7,276 bases of DNA from Clostridiales bacterium (GTDB taxonomy: Bacteria > Bacillota > Clostridia > Christensenellales > CAG-138): positions 1 to 7,276 of the forward strand of contig DNFZ01000032.1 of the NCBI GenBank assembly GCA_003486785.1. Reading direction: 5' to 3'. The notes beneath the pieces were generated by a model. That model made no database searches. It saw nothing but the letters and a program-made list of their open reading frames with translations, and was not told the origin of the DNA. Shown here piece by piece: positions 4,348-7,276 of the stretch. The translations under genes were made by a program, and so were the position numbers. Each line of letters begins with the position of its first letter. The first letter of the stretch is position 1.

Positions 4348-7276
4348 ATGAGACAACAGCAAAACAACGCAGAACAAGTTCGACAGCAAGGCAATGAAAA
4401 TCCCGAATCGGCGGTTGCGCCGAATCGCAAGCGTGCGGGGCAATCGACTGGGGCGATGAAGAAAGCTACGCTCTGGCGGCCGGAATTTGAGCGCGACGCC
4501 TGTGGCACGGGCTTCATCGCGCACTTGAACGGGATGCGATCGCACGCGATCATCAAAGATGCACTCGAAATTTTAGTACGTTTGGCGCATCGCGGCGGAA
4601 CGGGGTCAGACCCCGACACCGGCGATGGCGCAGGCGTGCTTTTGCAGCTTCCGGACGCGTTTTTCCGCAAGCATACAGATTTCGTGTTGCCCGAAGAAGG
4701 GCAATATGCCGTGGGTATGTTCTTTCTGCCGCTGGAGGAGGAGAACGCCCGCCTTGCGCAAGCCGGCATTGAGGCCATTGCAACCGAAGAGGCGTTTTCC
4801 CTGATCGGCTGGCGTACCGTGCCGACCAATCTGCACGCCTGCGGCTATGGCGCGTGGTCGAGCGTGCCGAGCGTCCGGCAGCTGTTTCTCTCTTGGGAAG
4901 AGAACGACCTGCCCGCGGATGTGCGCCTGTTTGTGCTCAGAAAGCGCATCGAAAAGGCGATGAAGGAGCAGGGCTATGAGGCCTATATTCCGAGCCTTTC
5001 GAACAAAACCATCGTCTACAAGGGCATGATGCAGGCATGGCAGGTGTCGGACTTTTTCCCTGACCTGCTGGATGAAGACTTTGTATCCGCCATTGCGCTG
5101 GTGCACTCGCGCTATTCCACCAACACCTTTCCCAACTGGGAGCGCGCGCAGCCGTTTCGCATGGTCGGGCACAACGGCGAGATCAACACGCTCAAGGGCT
5201 GCGAACACGCGGTTTTAGCCGCTGCTGCCGCTATGGACGGCGGGCGGCTCAAAAAACGTTTTGCGGATATTCTGCCGATTCTCGACACGGATGGCAGTGA
5301 CTCCACCAAGTTTGACAATCTATTGGAGTTTCTCGTCGTCGCGGGCAGATCCCTGCCGCAGGCGCTGTTTATGATGATGCCGGGACCTTGGTCGAAAGAC
5401 CCGACGATGGACGAGAACCAGCGCGAGTTTTTCCGCTATGCCGCGTGCCTCATGACGCCGTGGGACGGACCCGCGGCGATGTGCTTCACCGACGGGCGGC
5501 AGGTTGGCGCGGTGCTGGATCGCAACGGCCTTCGCCCCGCGCGCTGGGTGCTCACAAAATCCAACCTGCTGGTGCTGGCCTCAGAAAGTGGCGTGGTGGA
5601 TATCGCTCCCGCGGACGTGGTGCGCCGCGGACGTCTCGGCCCGAACCAGATGCTCCTGCTGGACACCGAAACGGGCGCACTGCTGGAAGATCAGCAGATC
5701 AAGGATCAATACCTCGACGGGCCGTGGAAGCAATGGCTCAAGGAGCAGGTCATCGAGCTGGGTGAAGCGCGCTACGAGCGAAAGAACGCGCCGGGCGAAA
5801 ACCCGACAAAACAACAGAATATTTTCGGCTGGACGTATGAAGACCGCATGCTCACCGTGCTGCCGATTGCCCAGACGGGGCTTGATCCCGTGGGCGCTAT
5901 GGGTTACGATGCGCCGATTGCCGTGCTCTCCGAGCGCCCGCAGCCGTTGTTTCATTACTTCAAGCAGCTCTTTGCGCAGGTGACCAACCCGCCCATCGAC
6001 GCGATTCAGGAAGAATGCGTGGTCGGCATGGACGTATTCTTAGGCCCCAATGGCGATCCAACGCTGGATCAGCCGGACAATTGCAGAAAAATTCACCTCT
6101 CATCTCCGATTTTACAGACGGCAAACCTCGAGCGGCTGCTCTCCGGCATCCCTGGCTTTGGAGCAGCGCAGCTGGACATGGTGTTTGACCCCAAGCTGGG
6201 GCTGGAGGCGGGGCTGGATGCGTTCTTTGCCGCGGCGGAGCGCGCGATCAGGCACGGCGCTTCGATCCTCGTGCTCACCGACCGGCTGGCGAGCGAAACG
6301 CTTGTGCCGATTCCATCGCTGCTGGCGACGGCGGGCGTACACCACCATTTGATTCGCAAAGGCCTGCGCGGCGGCTGCTCGCTGATCGTGGACAGCTATG
6401 AGCCAAGAGAGGTGCACCATGTGGCGTGCCTCGTGGGCTACGGCGCAAAGGGGATCCATTTGCGCGGCGTGCATGAGGCGGTGGAGGCACTCTGCGACGA
6501 AGGGCATCTGGACGGCGTCACGCTCGAAGAGGCGATGGAGCACGTCTACCACGGTTATGATCACGGCATCCTCAAGGTGATGAGCAAGATGGGCATCTCC
6601 TGCGTGGACGGCTATCACAACGCGCAGATATTCGAGGCGCTGGGTCTCTCCGAGGAGCTGGTCGACCGCTTTTTTACGGGTACGGTCACGCGCGTGGGCG
6701 GCATGTCGCTGGAAGATCTCGAACAGGAGATCCTGCGTCGCCACAAAGAAGCGCTGGAATCCCCCGTCAACGAGCTGCCATCCGGCGGACGGTTTCAGTA
6801 CAAGCGCGACGGCGAGCACCACGTCTATAACCCCGAGACGATTCACCTGCTGCAAACAGCGGTGCGCACGGGGGATTATGCGCTGTTTCAGGAATACATT
6901 AAAAGCATTGAGGGCGAAGCGCCTGTTTCGCTTCGCAATCTGCTTGGATTTACGAAATGCGCACCCATTCCCGTGGAGGAAGTAGAGCCGGTTGAGAAGA
7001 TCGTCCGCCGCTTTAAAACGGGCGCTATGAGCTATGGCTCCATCAGCAAGGAGGCGCACGAATGCATCGCGCTGGCCATGAACCAGCTCGGCGGCAAGAG
7101 CAATTCCGGCGAGGGCGGCGAAGCGCAGGAGCGTCTCTTTACCGACCGCAACAGCGCCATCAAGCAGATTGCGTCCGGCAGATTCGGCGTCACGGGCCCG
7201 TATCTTGCCTCCGCAAAAGAGATTCAAATCAAGATGGCGCAGGGCGCAAAGCCCGGCGAGGGCGGGCAGCTGCCCG
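4348..7276 (+). CDS. gltB: Glutamate synthase large subunit, 3' end outside window
   Basis: This enzyme transfers the amide nitrogen of glutamine to 2-oxoglutarate, yielding glutamate in the GS-GOGAT route of ammonia assimilation. The frame is open for 976 codons to the window edge, about two thirds of the usual roughly 1500 residues. The N-terminal nucleophile glutamine amidotransferase domain starts at C52 (ERDACGTGF), which would become residue 1 after propeptide removal. It contains HRGGTGSDPDTGDGAG at 81-96, HSRYSTNTFPNW at 253-264, HNGEINT at 275-281 and DRNGLRPAR at 391-399. A central domain follows. The FMN-binding synthase domain begins near TGAMSYGSIS (about 891-900) with NSGEGGE from 919, and the window ends within KPGEGGQLP. 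The iron-sulphur cysteines and the glucan-like C-terminal GXGXG domain would lie beyond the edge. The predicted 51-residue leader before C52 is glutamine- and asparagine-rich and longer than is common; an ATG at 4456 would leave 15 residues but has poor spacing. Whether the electron donor is NADPH or ferredoxin cannot be told from this part. Confidence 0.96.
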   Translation, partial: MRQQQNNAEQVRQQGNENPESAVAPNRKRAGQSTGAMKKATLWRPEFERDACGTGFIAHLNGMRSHAIIKDALEILVRLAHRGGTGSDPDTGDGAGVLLQLPDAFFRKHTDFVLPEEGQYAVGMFFLPLEEENARLAQAGIEAIATEEAFSLIGWRTVPTNLHACGYGAWSSVPSVRQLFLSWEENDLPADVRLFVLRKRIEKAMKEQGYEAYIPSLSNKTIVYKGMMQAWQVSDFFPDLLDEDFVSAIALVHSRYSTNTFPNWERAQPFRMVGHNGEINTLKGCEHAVLAAAAAMDGGRLKKRFADILPILDTDGSDSTKFDNLLEFLVVAGRSLPQALFMMMPGPWSKDPTMDENQREFFRYAACLMTPWDGPAAMCFTDGRQVGAVLDRNGLRPARWVLTKSNLLVLASESGVVDIAPADVVRRGRLGPNQMLLLDTETGALLEDQQIKDQYLDGPWKQWLKEQVIELGEARYERKNAPGENPTKQQNIFGWTYEDRMLTVLPIAQTGLDPVGAMGYDAPIAVLSERPQPLFHYFKQLFAQVTNPPIDAIQEECVVGMDVFLGPNGDPTLDQPDNCRKIHLSSPILQTANLERLLSGIPGFGAAQLDMVFDPKLGLEAGLDAFFAAAERAIRHGASILVLTDRLASETLVPIPSLLATAGVHHHLIRKGLRGGCSLIVDSYEPREVHHVACLVGYGAKGIHLRGVHEAVEALCDEGHLDGVTLEEAMEHVYHGYDHGILKVMSKMGISCVDGYHNAQIFEALGLSEELVDRFFTGTVTRVGGMSLEDLEQEILRRHKEALESPVNELPSGGRFQYKRDGEHHVYNPETIHLLQTAVRTGDYALFQEYIKSIEGEAPVSLRNLLGFTKCAPIPVEEVEPVEKIVRRFKTGAMSYGSISKEAHECIALAMNQLGGKSNSGEGGEAQERLFTDRNSAIKQIASGRFGVTGPYLASAKEIQIKMAQGAKPGEGGQLP

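Noticed and set aside
4209..4397. 62-codon frame in the gltB leader as a regulatory leader peptide
   Set aside because: It has no Shine-Dalgarno site, its ATG sits in the A5 loop and stem of a hairpin, it shows no run of regulatory codons and it overlaps the gltB start out of frame.
6112..7227. 371-codon open frame on the minus strand opposite gltB
   Set aside because: It lies wholly antisense to clearly conserved glutamate synthase sequence, its translation is Arg/His/Ala-rich without recognisable motifs, and such frames are expected in GC-rich DNA.
1..7276. Mobile elements, CRISPR arrays, tRNA or rRNA genes
   Set aside because: No transposase or integrase motifs, spaced direct repeats or structural RNA sequences were found on either strand.

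Overview
The window is a high-GC bacterial segment, on the + strand throughout, holding a polyamine-biosynthesis operon followed by the start of a glutamate synthase gene. The gene complement (carboxyspermidine-type spermidine genes beside agmatine deiminase and N-carbamoylputrescine amidase), the tight spacing, G-rich Shine-Dalgarno sites and an AT-rich extended -10 promoter suggest a GC-rich Clostridia-like anaerobe. That placement is inference, because the window has no rRNA or other taxonomic marker.

Region 1 (1-3926) is one probable operon of four genes: the 3' part of a saccharopine dehydrogenase-like carboxy(nor)spermidine synthase, carboxynorspermidine/carboxyspermidine decarboxylase (nspC), agmatine deiminase (aguA) and N-carbamoylputrescine amidase (aguB). 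The gaps are 5 nt, a few tens of nt (exact value depends on the aguA start) and a 4-nt ATGA overlap. Together they form a nearly complete route: agmatine to N-carbamoylputrescine (AguA), to putrescine (AguB), then reductive condensation with aspartate semialdehyde to carboxyspermidine, then decarboxylation to spermidine. This is the S-adenosylmethionine-independent alternative to SpeD/SpeE. The one missing step, arginine decarboxylase, may lie upstream of the window.

Region 2 (3927-4347) is 421 nt with no convincing gene. It is AT-rich around a strong extended -10 promoter (4014-4041). The roughly 300-nt stretch between the predicted transcription start (about 4048) and the gltB ATG holds a series of inverted repeats: a perfect 9-bp hairpin with a T run almost at the 5' end, a long imperfect hairpin with TATTTTT, a pair of mutually exclusive stems of which one ends in T6, and a nested hairpin just before the ribosome binding site. 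I match it to no riboswitch or T-box I know. It is the best candidate for something undescribed in this window: a leader RNA that attenuates glutamate synthase expression.

Region 3 (4348-7276) is the first 976 codons of the glutamate synthase large subunit, cut by the window end. It contains the glutamine amidotransferase domain, the central domain and the beginning of the FMN-binding synthase domain. AguA and AguB release ammonia and glutamate synthase belongs to ammonia assimilation, but the promoter between them suggests separate transcription units. No mobile elements, CRISPR arrays or structural RNA genes were seen.
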